Below the pieces are notes generated by a model, which searched no databases, was not told where the DNA came from, and saw only the letters and a list, made by a program, of their open reading frames with translations. A program made the position numbers and the translations under genes. A stretch of DNA of 64,000 bases from Carallia brachiata (taxonomy: Eukaryota; Streptophyta; Magnoliopsida; Malpighiales; Rhizophoraceae), in assembly GCA_021464245.1 (NCBI GenBank), contig JADCRB010000028.1:1421870-1485869 (forward strand). Reading direction: 5' to 3'. Positions 46,301-57,348 of the stretch are shown piece by piece (within the stretch, counting starts at the first letter, position 1; the number at the start of each line of letters is the position of its first letter).

Positions 46301-46985
46301 ACACGTGAAGAAATAGAAACAATAACCAACTCTCCAATCAAGAGAGGGGGCTCATAGACATGAGAGAAGACTTAACAAGAAGAGGGATGGCTTGTAGTAG
46401 ACAAGGGAGATACTCCCATAGACCTAGGTTGAGGGGAGGGTTGGGGTCTATTTGGAGAAGCCCCTTATCTTGTTTTCACATCTTTGCCAAAATTTGATTT
46501 CATGGGAATTTAGATGTGTCAAATTTTGATTGAAAAAATTCCGACAAGTTCACTTGAACCCACTCAAAAAGAACCAACCCAAGCATGACCTAAAAATGAC
46601 CTAGACCTAAGTGACCCAAAAAATTTAGGGTCAAATCTGAACCGTCCTACAACCCAAGAGAAAAAAAAGATTATACAATTTGAAATATAATATATATATA
46701 TATATATATATATAGCCACACACACACACAATATTTTAAAACTTATACACACACACAAACATATTATGTGCATGATATAATTATAAATATTTTAAAAAAA
46801 TTATATATAAAAAAGGAAATTATAAATATTAATATATTTTCATGTATTTTAATATATGATTGAATAAAAAAAAAAGAAAATTTTAATTTTTTAAAATTAC
46901 CAGATTTTTTTAATGACTGAATCTGAGTGATTAAATATAAATTATACTGTAAAAATAATAAAAAAATATTTTTTTTATTTTTCAA
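46301..46985. other. LINE 5' flank and low-complexity DNA
   Basis: No gene is seen. 46301-46480 is probably LINE 5' untranslated sequence. 46500-46660 contains repeated gaccta/gaccc words that resemble, in opposite orientation, the ggtcaag-rich block at 55690-56240. Simple repeats follow. Confidence 0.45.
46686..46731. repeat. (TA)n and (CA)n microsatellite
   Basis: A run of about 14 TA units (46686-46714) is followed by about 7 CA units (46717-46731) and a second short CA tract near 46747-46760. Confidence 0.95.
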
Positions 46986-48200
46986 ATAGATTCCCGAATT
47001 ATTTTTCTGTTTATTTTTTGTCCTATATATGTTTCATAAGCTGTCCTATATCAGTCCTACATCAGGAAGTGTTGATTGGACCATGTTGCTGTACTGTTTT
47101 AGTTTGTGAGCTTTGAATCTTAGCGGGAGCAGTTAAGCACTATATCGCTTAGCTGTCACTAAAATAAGCAAGTAGTTTCTTTGGTTTATTTTGCTTGTAA
47201 GTTCAATCTAAGTAATGGAATTCATACTTTATGTAATCATTTCATTGTATGTTTACGGTTGTAAGCAACTGTATTTAAGAGGAGAAAAAGATCATTGAAA
47301 TTTTTTGGATCCTCCATTTTCTGCTGTGCTTGGTTTCTTTGCAATTCTCTCAACTTTCACTTAGAATATTTGCTGTTACTTCAATACATTGTTTTCCCTT
47401 GTTTTTGTGTGCGTTATGTTGTATGACATCTAATGTCCCTTTCTCAAACCCAAGCTGATGACGTTAACTCGACATTTGACAATAAATAGTGAGTTGCAAA
47501 GTGTGGTTGATCATTTTTAATTAAACTACCACGCTAGTGAATAGCGGTGTTTGCAAGAAAGATTTGAAAATTGAAACCTGCAATTACAAGGAACCCATGC
47601 GTGCTTTGTTTGGAGACGGGCTTCGGATCTGATACTCAAAATCCATTAACGCTAGAAACATCTACTATTACAAGCAAACCAGTTAATTAATTAATCTTGA
47701 CTTTAAGAACAAAAACAAATAATGAGATCTCAACACTCTTTGACATTTTAAGAACTTGAGATTGTAGATCAGAGATTGTTATGAATTGACTTAATGACTA
47801 GAGTCTCCCAAAAGGCTAGATAAGCTAATAAACAGTATTAGTTCCCTTCAATCAAATAAATAAGCTTTTTGATTCTTCTTTGAGCTAAGAGTCATCAATC
47901 TATTACGATAGATTACTAGCAGTAAATACAGGATAAATTTGGAAAAGAGAGCTTCAGCCTTTGAATGCCCTTTAACTGTTATGCGGATTTTACATCATTT
48001 GTTCGCAGAAGAAAAGAATGTGGCAGTTAGTTCCTACGGGGTGGTGGATTTTCCTTCCTTTTGCCCTTGCTGTGCAAAAATGGATATGCATTTGAACTGA
48101 AATGGTTTGGGACGGGGGGAGGTACTGCTCCCTCATTCTTTGACTATAAAGAAAAATGTTATTGAAATTTCAATCTGAATCGTTGCGACTATAATTTCTT
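46986..48200. other. Intergenic region with an LTR-like segment
   Basis: No coding sequence is recognised. About 47080-47420 resembles a copia-type LTR: it has a tgttgctgta start, a possible TATA-like gtatttaagagg near 47271 and a pyrimidine-rich stretch (tctgctgtgcttggtttctt). I could not define both ends or a duplication, so a solo LTR is only a possibility. 48000-48200 is the 3' flank of the next gene. Confidence 0.3.
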
Positions 48201-48347
48201 TCTTTCTCAAAGATGTGTAATCAAACGGAAGAACGGGAATTTGGTTCAGCCGTTAACTTGAGAAGCAATACGTTGCACCTGAGGCACTTCATATGTTATG
48301 TTGAACAGATGACAGCTCCTAATAGGATTCGTCACATTAATTTGGAC

Positions 48348-49180
48348 TCACCTAAGATGATAACGTTCCATATCAATTGCAATTTCAGATGTCCGCTGGC
48401 CTACCCTTTTGATCATCTCGCTCCCTGGAGGTTTATACTGATGCAATGGAGTGGAATTGGTGTCAAGGTAATGGAGGACTATCACCGTAACAAGAGAAGA
48501 AATAACCATGGGTATGGGACCAAAGAACCATAACAACAAGTTAAGAGCGAAATAAAGTGCTCTGAGTCCAAGTGACCAAAATTCACTTCCTCTTAGAACG
48601 GCTGCCTCCACATATTTCACAGGTATGTCACTGTCCGGCGTGCTTATCAGATAATTTGCATGGACAAAGTGCCTTGTTGATTGAACAAAGCAGGAAAAAG
48701 CAAGGAGAAAACAGATCAGGAGGATCATGTACTTGATGGACGTAGTAGATGGCCTTGTGTCACCATAGATCAATTCTCTCCCCAATGGATTATTAGAAGA
48801 GCCTCCCAGCCACGCTCCTATGAGAGAGCTGAGGGTCAAGGAAACTGAAGCTAAGAAAGTTGCTGCTGAGATATTGGATGAAATCACAGTTAGAGCCATG
48901 TTAACATCCCTATTATCTGCCTGCAATACCAACACATGTTAAAATAATAATGATAATTAATTTAAACTAGGTTGAGAGTTAAATCATCGAACCAGAGAGA
49001 GAGGTCACTGACCTGCATAATTCTCTCAACCCAAGCTATTTTGTCATTGTTTTCAAAGCCAATAACTGTGGTGTGAGGCTGATTCAGATATCTGTATAGA
49101 AGGTACAGGTGGTAAGCAAACATGACCACCAAGCCGACTGGGACTAACACCAAATCAAGGTACTCCTTCTGAAAGGCCAT
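48348..49180 (-). CDS. DUF599 membrane protein, copy 1 (two exons)
   Basis: This is a predicted integral membrane protein of the plant DUF599 family; its function is unknown. Exon 1 is 49180-49013 (56 codons from ATG), the intron is 49012-48921 (92 nt, gtcagtg to ttgcag), and exon 2 is 48920-48348, giving 246 residues, the usual family length. Hydrophobic segments lie at about residues 8-30, 66-95, 118-138, 174-188 and 190-208. The conserved Y-G-D-T-R-P-S is at 108-114 and W-F-F-G-P at 187-191. The N-terminus starts MAFQKEYLDLVLVPVG, typical of the family. The frame is intact and the splice is in phase 0. A paralogue lies 1.7 kb upstream in the same orientation, so the two arose by tandem duplication. 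Confidence 0.88.
48921..49012 (-). other. Intron of DUF599 copy 1
   Basis: Donor atgcag/gtcagtg and acceptor ggtattgcag/gcagat join codons in phase 0. Confidence 0.85.
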
Positions 49181-50917
49181 GTTTTTCTTGCCTGTTGCGG
49201 TGAGAGATGAATCCTAGTTGGGATAGTCGAGGAGTTCACAGTTGTGTACTACACAAATGTGGCCTATAAAAGCTTCAAGCCACGAGAGGGTTTGCCGATT
49301 TCATGGAATTTTTCAAGGCATCTTTGAGTTGCTTGAATTGAGCTGCTAAGACAACTTGCAAATTTTTATTTTCCAAATTGGTATGGATCTACTGGGGACG
49401 TGGGAAATAAAATATCAAGTCTTACTAGCAAATATTAATGTTATTTGCAGATACTACTCATAATTGATAGGTAAAAGTACTCAAACACTGCTCATAGTTG
49501 GTCACATCCTGATACGCTAATTTTTAATCCTAACCCCCGTTATGGGACGTAGAGCTGGCCTTAGAACTATTGTTACCAATACTACTGGAAACTTGGGCAG
49601 TCACTTCCATATGAGTTTTTCTTTCTTTCTACAATTCTGTTTTCTTGAAAAATGAGGAAATGAATGACTTGCTTTCCTTTCGACATTCATTCTTCAACTC
49701 CGTTAAATAAGGCTTTTGCAACTCAAATCCACCTAAAAAATTAAGCTAGTGGGAGAAAATCAAACCCATGTGTAAAGGGCAAAGAAGATAAATCAAATTC
49801 TCATGCATTGGAACCTCAAATCTACCTAAATACTTAAATCCGTAAGAAAAAAATTCAGATATACATGTCAAGTCTTTATATTTTATCAATATAAAATTTT
49901 ATACTATTTAACAAATTTGGAGTTGGCAAGATGTTGAGGCATTTACTTGCTATCGAGTAGAATGCATCGCGATGATTAAGTTCTGTCAATAGCATATTTT
50001 CTATGTCATATGAATTATTATTTATATTCTTTTTTTTTTTTTTCCAGCAATTGCGTCTCCTGTGAGCCTTGGCTTGTTACGAATATAACAGAGCTTTCAC
50101 ATTGAGCCTTCTTTTGGTTCTGAGAGATACACTACAATATCACCGGCCTCGTTTTTACGGTTTACGCCATCATTCAGTCAATGGACTGTAAAAACTGCAA
50201 TGCTAAGCAACAATCAAGATGGAATGCGTCAATTGCTTTAAAAGTCATTCTCTTGTCGTGGAAGCAATGACAAACTGATAGTTGAGATTTGATGCAATTT
50301 AAGTCAATCATACCAAGTGGCTTATTGGGAATAACCATCGGACATTATATTGCTGTCTAAAGAAGCTACATTGACTTCGATCCACAATTTAGGGATCAAT
50401 ATAACGTTAATACTACTCTTTTCTTTTCTTTTTTTTTTTCTTCCCTTTCCCTCTCAGGTCTCCGGTTTTTCTTCGGGGGAACAAAATAAGGAGTTAGCCT
50501 TCTTGAAATAGAATGATCCGCACATGGTTCAACAACAAACTGCTGATCCAAGGCAAGAACTTTTAAAATTGTTTCACAATTGAGTTGCGGCACGGTGCTG
50601 ATCCAACGCACAGAAAACAAAGTCTGGCAAAAAGTTGGCCTTGGTACTCAATAATTGTAGGTCAGTGTGACAGTGAACCTGGAAATTAATAGTCATGAAC
50701 CACAAAAATTGTTGGCAAAAACAGGGAAAGGGGTAGCTTGAATAATTGTTGAGCATTGATTCACTTTGCCTTCTCTCAATTTGGAACATGTAATTGCATA
50801 ACCAACAAAAAGTGTAGACAAGGGAAAAAAACAAAAAAAAAAGATTTTGCATCTAGAACACGGTTTGGGATGCATGAACTGATTCAGACACGCATCTGGA
50901 CAAACCTCATGAAAAAC
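49181..50917. other. Intergenic DNA between the two DUF599 genes
   Basis: This should contain the promoter of copy 1 (near 49181-49400) and the 3' end of copy 2 (near 50880). A poly-T run sits at about 50030-50043. Short open frames at 50396-50620 and 50574-50875 (- strand) have no recognisable domain. I see no other gene. Confidence 0.55.
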
Positions 50918-51760
50918 TCAATAGCTAAAGCTGCCATCGGAGCTTGCTTTCCTAACCTTGTAACCGTCTGCAAGACAATAGTCGTCATGCAATTTAACAG
51001 TGTAAATGTCATGGTAATAGAGGACTATGACCATTATAACGGAGGAAGCAAGCATAGGCGCCGGACCGAAAAACCAAAGGATAATATTGAGAGCAAAATA
51101 AAGAGCTCTGAGGCCAAATAACCAATAATTGTTCCCCTTTGTTATTGCAAACTGCGCTTGTTTGACAAGCTTTTTGTTGTCTGTGGAGCTAATCAAGTAA
51201 TTTGCATGAATCAAATGCCGCGCAGCGTGGACAAAGCCAGAAAAGGCAAGAAGAAAACAGCAGAGGAGGCATACATTCTTGATGAAAATGGTGGATGGCC
51301 TTGTGTCTCCATAGATTCTTTGGCTTTGAAAGACACTGGCAGATGAAGAACTTGCAAGCCAGGTTCCGATCAAGGAAGTAAGAGTCAAAGAAATTGTAGC
51401 TAAGTAAGTTGCTGCAGTCGTGTTACTTGAGATCACATTGACTGCTCTATCTAAATCCTTCCCCCTGTCACCACCCTGCACCAGCAATCTAAGATCTAAA
51501 GAAAAACTAATGAAACATACACTAACCAATTAACAGAAATTGAGAGCAGAGAACTAAAAAGTATAGAGAGAGGGGGGTTTGACCTCCACAACACTTTGAA
51601 CCCAGTCGCATTTGTCCTTGTTTTCCAGGCCAATAAATGTAGTATATGGATAATTGAGGTACCTATGAAGAATCAAGATGTGATACAGGAACATGATCAG
51701 TAACCCAACGGGGACCAAGACCAAATCGAGGTACTCCTTGTGGAATACCATGTGAGACAT
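50918..51760 (-). CDS. DUF599 membrane protein, copy 2 (two exons)
   Basis: This is the second DUF599-family membrane protein, function unknown. Exon 1 is 51760-51584 (59 codons), the intron is 51583-51476 (108 nt, gtcaaac to ggtgcag), and exon 2 is 51475-50918, giving 244 residues. The first ATG (51760) adds M-S-H before the Met at 51751, which aligns with the start of copy 1, so either may be used. Hydrophobic segments lie at about 11-33, 69-99, 122-143, 178-192 and 194-213. Y-G-D-T-R-P-S and W-F-F-G-P are conserved with copy 1. The C-terminal tail differs completely in sequence from copy 1. Frame and splice sites are intact. Confidence 0.88.
51476..51583 (-). other. Intron of DUF599 copy 2
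   Basis: Donor gtggag/gtcaaacc and acceptor ctggtgcag/ggtggtgac lie at the same codon position as in copy 1, supporting a common origin. Confidence 0.85.
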
Positions 51761-52889
51761 GCCTTCTTCTTCTTCTTATTATTATTATTGTTATTTTCGG
51801 CTACTGGAGTTTAGAGGCTTTGAGTCTTGATGAACTTATTTGTAAGCTGGATTGCAGGCTCCTAACAGATGAGAAGAGAAGAAACTAATTGGGATTGATC
51901 ACTTTTGGTTTGAGGATGCTTCTTTCTGATTCATTTTAGAAAGTTGTGACAGGAACATTTCACATGTTCTAGATGACAGAGAACATTGACTTTACAGCAC
52001 TGTCTACGCACCAATGCCAATGGAACCAAACTAATTATTTTTCTTATCAGTTTTTTTAGAAATTATTATTTTTATTATTGTTGGTGTATATTCGATCCCT
52101 CCGTGTTATCGTATCTTTAGATGGATTAGGTTTAGGTTGGGTCCATCTGTTGATAAACGTCTAACCTACGTGGCATTAAGAATCGTACCGCAGTTACAAA
52201 CCATGTGTGGGTCATTTTGTAGACGATCGGTGGCGCTTGCCAATGTTGTTTCCTTGGAAACCGACCGCTATACATAAGACTTTCGTGTTGAGTGAGCTGC
52301 TATGCATAATACTTTAGTCCGCACCATGCGTGTTCGAACACGCACTGACGTGCATAGTTTAGTTAAAAGGAAATGTGAGCTATAACAAAGACAATAAATT
52401 GAAGCACTTAGAATTTTGTAAATGTTTTACTTTTTTTAATACTAATTCGCATACTGATTAAAGTGCATGTTATTGGTACTCACATAAGATGTAAGTATAG
52501 TAAACTTATCTACAAATAAGTGGGCAACTGGTTTTAAAGGTTAAATGAGAAAGAAAAAAATTTTACCCCCAAAATATTGCAAATTAGTAGACCAAAAAAA
52601 AAAAAACACAACCGTCCCTCAAAATATGTTCTCATCTTCTATGCTGGATTGTCAGACCCTTCAAAATTAAGCCTGACAATTCTAACTTTCTGCCGCCGTT
52701 GTAATTAGCCGGAATATCTCTTTGAAGTTGTAGCGATGGAATATCTCTCTGAAGTTGCAGCAATGTACAACAATGCCCCATTTTGATTTTTAAGTTTGGT
52801 TTTTCAAATTTTTTATAATAATTTATCATAATTAAATAAATAAAATCTATATCGAGAGAACATATACAAACAAATTTATTTTTTGGTAG
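51761..52889. other. Intergenic DNA, no gene recognised
   Basis: The left part should hold the promoter of DUF599 copy 2, with a tct/tta simple repeat at 51763-51796. A short direct duplication (ggaatatctctttgaagttg with small changes) occurs at 52712-52739 and 52738-52765. The rest is AT-rich with no recognisable feature. Confidence 0.5.
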
Positions 52890-53345
52890 TTAGTGATTAA
52901 AATTAAAAATTTCATTAGAAGTACTAAAATTTGAGTCTAGTTATACTCAAATTTTTAGTATTTTTACATAATTTTATATAGTTGAGTAGTTGATACTCAA
53001 AACTAAAAATTTGAGTATAATCATTAAAATTTTTAGTTCTCTTTTACTCAAATTTTGAGTATTTTTACATAATTTTAAAAATTTGAGTAGTTAGGTGGTC
53101 AAAATTAAAAATTTGAGTAAAATTGCCAAAATTTTGAATCTACTTTTACTCAAATTTCAAGCATTTGGACATAATTTTAAAATTTTCAGTAGTTGATGCT
53201 CAAAATTAAAAATTGGAGTGCAAGTACCAAAAATTTGAGTATACTTCTACTCAAATTTTGAGTATTTATACATAATTTTAATAATTTGAGTAGTTTGATA
53301 CTTAATATTAAAAATTTGAATAGAAGTACTAAAACTCAAAACTAA
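52890..53345. repeat. ~101-bp tandem repeat, about 4.5 units
   Basis: The anchor word acataatttta recurs at about 52966, 53067, 53169 and 53270, giving a period of 101-102 bp. Each unit contains the near-palindrome tactcaaattttgagta and a further aaaatttgagtag. Units differ by scattered substitutions. Confidence 0.85.
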
Positions 53346-54415
53346 AAATTTAAGCCTTTCTGTAATCAAATACACATATTAAGTAATTTTTAAAAAATTA
53401 ATTTTGTCTTTTAATATCTACAATAAAATGATTGATTTATTTTTTTTAACTTTTTGATTTTATTTTTTAAAAATCCATATTTCCTGATATAATTTAATTT
53501 TTTTATTTTATAACCAAAGTAAATCCTACATGAATACCTATGTTATGTAACGAAAATATAAATACAAGAAAAAAATTTTTAAAACCAAATACAACACACT
53601 ATTAACTTAGATGAGGAGGAAAAACAAAATAAAGAAAAAGGGTGTGGGCAATCGAGTGTTCACTTAAACAATTGGCTCCCAACCAAAAAGAAAAACGATT
53701 TTGCTCCATTGATTTAGTTTTACTCATATAAATAGGTGAGTTAAAATAGATTCTCAAATTAATAGAAGTTTTAAATTTATAGATAAAATTCAAATTAAAA
53801 AATTGTTTTTTTTTTTTAACAAACAAAAAACATGCTTCGCAGATCATCGCATGTGTGCGTTGAGGCCGTGTGTCACCCGTTAGCATCTTCATTCAACATC
53901 CTTCATAGGGAGGACTCTCCAGTCGAGCACTGGTAGGCTAGCACGAGCTTTTTTTACATCCGGCCTTGGCGTAAATGAGTTTTGAATCCATTACTGTGTC
54001 ATGTCATAAATCCCCGTAAACTTTGCAAGTAGGCATTAGCAATGACATTGAAACTGGGTTAAATGCGGGAAAAAGACAAAGTGAATTATCAATAAGCTAC
54101 CGCCTCGGATGGTAAAAAAAAGTACCTTTTGATGAGTACAAGATTGTGATAAAAGCAACTGCGACAGGGCCGATATAACAAGCATTGTCTTTATTTTTTT
54201 TTTTCACTATCGCCACCCTCCCATCAATCCAAAATCCACAACTTGTGGAGGTGGATGGAGATTATTAGCCATCATCGGAACCTCTTCGAGCACAGTAACA
54301 AAAAGTGAAAATGGTTAATAATTGATCGTCTCTATTTGCTTTGGAACTGTAAAGTCCTAGCTAGCCAATGATAATAGGCCCTCTTTGAGTATGGAAAACG
54401 CTCTCTTATCATGAT
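53346..54415. other. AT-rich intergenic DNA, no gene recognised
   Basis: The segment holds poly-A/T runs (near 53440, 53805 and 54195) but no coding sequence. Only its last part, from about 54300, may be 5' sequence of the LINE fragment that follows. Confidence 0.45.
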
Positions 54416-54615
54416 ATGGTCCTAAATCAACGCTGTGAGGGGAACGCTTTAGCTTTTGAGGATCCTGAACAAGAATATCAGGAAGAGGACTTAATTTTTG
54501 ATGATGAGATTGATTTGGGTATTCCTGGTTGTTCCAATATCTCACTGTTGGTTGCAGAGAAATGTCAGCCTCAGAAACCTTGGAAGAAAACACTGATAAT
54601 CAAGCTTCCGGGTAA

Positions 54616-54922
54616 TCTTAGAAGTTGCAAGTGTGAGTTAGTAAAAAGGGCAAAACATCCACATGAAAAGTGAGAGTAGAGAGCAAATAAAATTTAAATG
54701 AAGTACATGACCCACAATCCTAACCTTAAGGTTTTGCAAAAGAAGTGGAGTTAGCAGCTTATTCTTGTACTCATGAAGTGTGGGAGTCAACCCCGAAACT
54801 TAGAGTCCAAACTTGCAGAATTAGAGCTTGGATATGTAGGAAAAGCAGAATGTCATGTGTGCCTGCATATTCCACACCAAAGTTGCAAGCCTACCTATTT
54901 CACATGCGCCAAATTATCAACA
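54616..54922 (+). repeat. TRIM LTR 1
   Basis: 307 bp, starting tcttagaagttgcaagtgtg (expected tgttag) and ending attatcaaca, directly followed by the primer site. Confidence 0.85.
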
Positions 54923-55071
54923 TGGTATCAGAGTGAAAAATAATCTTAAGAGCCTGTGAATGATGAACGCTGCCATTGATAAGCTAAACCCGCATGGGTA
55001 GCTATTTTAGAGAAAAGTAATACCCGCTATGCAAGGACTCACAAGCAACGAGATTCGCACTCGAAGGGAGG

Positions 55072-55192
55072 TGTTAGAAGTTGCAAGTATAAGTCGGTAA
55101 AAAAGGCAAAACTCTCACATAGAAAGTGAAAGTAGAGAGCAAGCAAAATGCAAACGAGACTCACGATTCATAATTCTAATCTTAAGATTGTT
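55072..55192 (+). repeat. TRIM LTR 2, truncated
   Basis: About 121 bp of the LTR start, breaking off after cttaagattg. Internal sequence (about 55193-55259) follows instead of the LTR's second half. Confidence 0.75.
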
Positions 55193-55259
55193 TTTGAGAA
55201 AAGCAAAGTCTGTTATGGAAAGACTCGCAAACAACGAGACTCAAACTTGAAAGAGAGTG

Positions 55260-55580
55260 TGTTAGAAGTTGCAAGTGTGAGTTGATAAAAAGAGCAAAAC
55301 TCCCACATGGAAAGTGAGAGTAGAAAGCAAGAAAAATTTAAATGAGGCATATGATCTATAATCCTAATCTTAAGGTTTTGGATAAGAAAAGTCAGTGCCT
55401 CATTGTGTTGTTCTATGCTATTGTACTCGTGAAATGTGAGAGGTCAACTCTGAAACCTGAGGTCCACACTTGTTGAATCGGGACCTAGAGTATGGAGGAA
55501 AAATAGAGCGTTGCGTGAACCCGTGTATTTTGCACTGAAGTTATGAGCCCAGGTATTCCATATGCACCAAATTGTTAACA
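55260..55580 (+). repeat. TRIM LTR 3
   Basis: 321 bp, starting tgttagaagttgcaagtgtg and ending attgttaaca, followed by the ggtaa duplication. Confidence 0.85.
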
Positions 55581-55689
55581 GGTAAGCGTATAGGCTACAC
55601 TTTTCTAGTTCGCTAGTTGAATCAAACAAGGTGTCTCAAGGATAGCTTGACAATCATTGATTTGGGCAATGAGATTGCAATTGTAGGTA

Positions 55690-56240
55690 GGGGTGTTAAA
55701 AAGGGTTGCTGAGTCAATTGTGTCATTTTAGGTTCAAGTTATTTCAGGTCTGATTGTTTTTGGGTCAAGTTATTTTTGAATCATTTTGAATTGAGTTATT
55801 TCGGATTCACGTCAACCCATTGGTTGGCTGCATCATCTTTTTTTATGATATGACATTTAAAAAAAATTGAAGATTTAAAAATTTAAAAATTTTATTAAAA
55901 TTCTTTAAAAATAAAAAAAATTATAAAATCAAACAGTAATTCTTGAAGTTTTGAAAAAAAAAATCTAAAAACTCAAAATAAAATATGAAAATTCATAAAA
56001 ATATCAAAAAATTTTAAAAAGAATTTATAATTAAGATTTATAATGAAAATAATAGAATCTATACATATTGTTACGTAAAATATATGAGTCAAATATTTTA
56101 TATTATTTTTTGTGCTCTTTTAAGAAAAAAAAATCAAGTCATTTGTGTTTGGTCGGGTTTGACTCTAAAGTTTTGAGTCATTTCGATTATGGGTCAAGCT
56201 ATTTTAGGTCGGATTTAGGTCGATCCACTGGGTCGCATGG
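55690..56240. repeat. ggtcaag-rich dispersed repeat with AT-rich core
   Basis: The block starts ggggtgttaaaaagg and carries repeated ggtcaag/gggtc words at both ends (55740-55830 and 56150-56232), with a very A-rich core. It interrupts LINE ORF1 similarity, so it may be an insertion. A related block lies near 46500-46660. I could not find a clear duplication or inverted termini. Confidence 0.4.
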
Positions 56241-56418
56241 CATGTTTTTATTTAAAAAAAAAATTTGTGTTACTCAAAGATATACCGTTATTTTTTAATT
56301 AATCATACAAACATGAGATGACATAATAGAAGAAGAGAAAATTATAACTACTAGAGAATTAATCTATTTTCATTTTTTTTTTAACGAAAAGGATAGAAGA
56401 TTATATTAATGGAACATA

Positions 56419-56960
56419 CACTAAAAAAAAAAAAAGGCCATTAGCGACCAAAAAAATAGTCGTTGAAAGTCATTTTTTAGTGGCCAAAAAAATTAGAGAC
56501 TAAAAAAAATAGTCGCTAGCGCAGTCGCCTTGTCACAGTCATAGAATTATTTGGCGACTAAAATTAAGAGTGGTCGCATATAATCAACTGTTTGTGACTA
56601 ATGTCTAAATAGTCGTCTATAGATTGGTTTTTTTGTGACTAAAAAATGATTAGTCACAAAAAATGTGAAACCATTTTTCGACCAAAATATAATTGGTCGC
56701 CAATAATATACCATATTTAGCGACTAAATATAAATAGTCTCTAAAAGTCTAAATGATAAGTTTGGTAATCGTTATCACTGAAAGATGTATTTGTGACCAA
56801 TTATAAGAAGGGGTGCCAAATGTTTCAATATACGCGACTATGTAGTGAATTAGTCGCTAAATTATGTACTTTGTGTGACTGATATAAAATTTAGTCACTA
56901 AAAAAACTATTTTGCGACTAAAATCGCAGATAGTCATAGAAAATATGGATTTTTCTTTTT
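56419..56960. repeat. CACTA left subterminal repeat region
   Basis: Many copies of tagtcgc, gcgacta, agtcac and close variants occur in both orientations, for example near 56437, 56457, 56510, 56560, 56630 and 56917. Confidence 0.88.
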
Positions 56961-57348
56961 CATTTCTTTTTTTTTTTCTGTCTTTTTTTTTGGCATGTTG
57001 TTGCGGGAAACATAGGAAATTAAAAGACTCAATTTGCAAAGGTAAAAACATTAATATTCATTACTAATTGAGTCTCAATACTTAATATTCAAATCTATTG
57101 TCAAACGAAAGAAATAGAATACTAAAGTGCAATGTCATTTTACAAAAGAAAAAGGAAAGCACTCATCAACAACCATTCCAAAGTGCTTCGGGTCATCCAA
57201 ACTTGGCGAAATAATTAAAATTAGTCATTAGTTGCATTCATCACATATTGAAATGTGTAATATATCAGCCAAAAACACAACTATATGCACAAGAATCCCA
57301 CCTCCTAAACAAAGCAATTTGTCAGCTGCATATGGAACTCGGTAGTGC

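Larger units (their letters stand above)
54616..55580 (+). mobile_element. TRIM (miniature LTR retrotransposon) with three LTRs
   Basis: The target duplication ggtaa is exact at 54611-54615 and 55581-55585. LTRs begin tgttagaagttgcaag (tcttag in the first) and end aaca. Internal DNA is only 149 bp, with a primer site tggtatcagag at 54923-54933 and a purine tract cgaagggagg before the next LTR. A shortened middle LTR and a shortened second internal region give the structure LTR, internal, partial LTR, partial internal, LTR. No protein is encoded; such elements depend on enzymes of other retrotransposons. Confidence 0.88.
54416..55690 (+). pseudogene. LINE ORF1 fragment interrupted by a TRIM element
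   Basis: The frame 54416-54615 reads an acidic stretch (E-E-D-L-I-F-D-D-E-I-D-L) followed by P-W-K-K-T-L-I-I-K-L-P-G, the start of DUF4283 in LINE ORF1. The element at 54616-55580 then intervenes. After one copy of the target duplication the sequence continues G-K-R-I-G-Y-T-F-L-V-R and, near 55635-55685 in another frame, D-S-L-T-I-I-D-L-G-N-E-I-A-I-V. These are the next DUF4283 blocks. Similarity ends near 55690. Confidence 0.65.

Noticed and set aside
46764..46985. 73-codon hydrophobic frame on the - strand
   Set aside because: It comes from A/T homopolymer-rich DNA next to a microsatellite and has no domain or gene context.
52890..53345. CRISPR-like array
   Set aside because: The spacing is regular, but this is a plant nuclear sequence, units are contiguous without unique spacers, and no cas genes exist here.
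54745..54936. 63-codon open frame inside the TRIM LTR
   Set aside because: It overlaps the LTR end and primer site; miniature elements of this type do not encode proteins.
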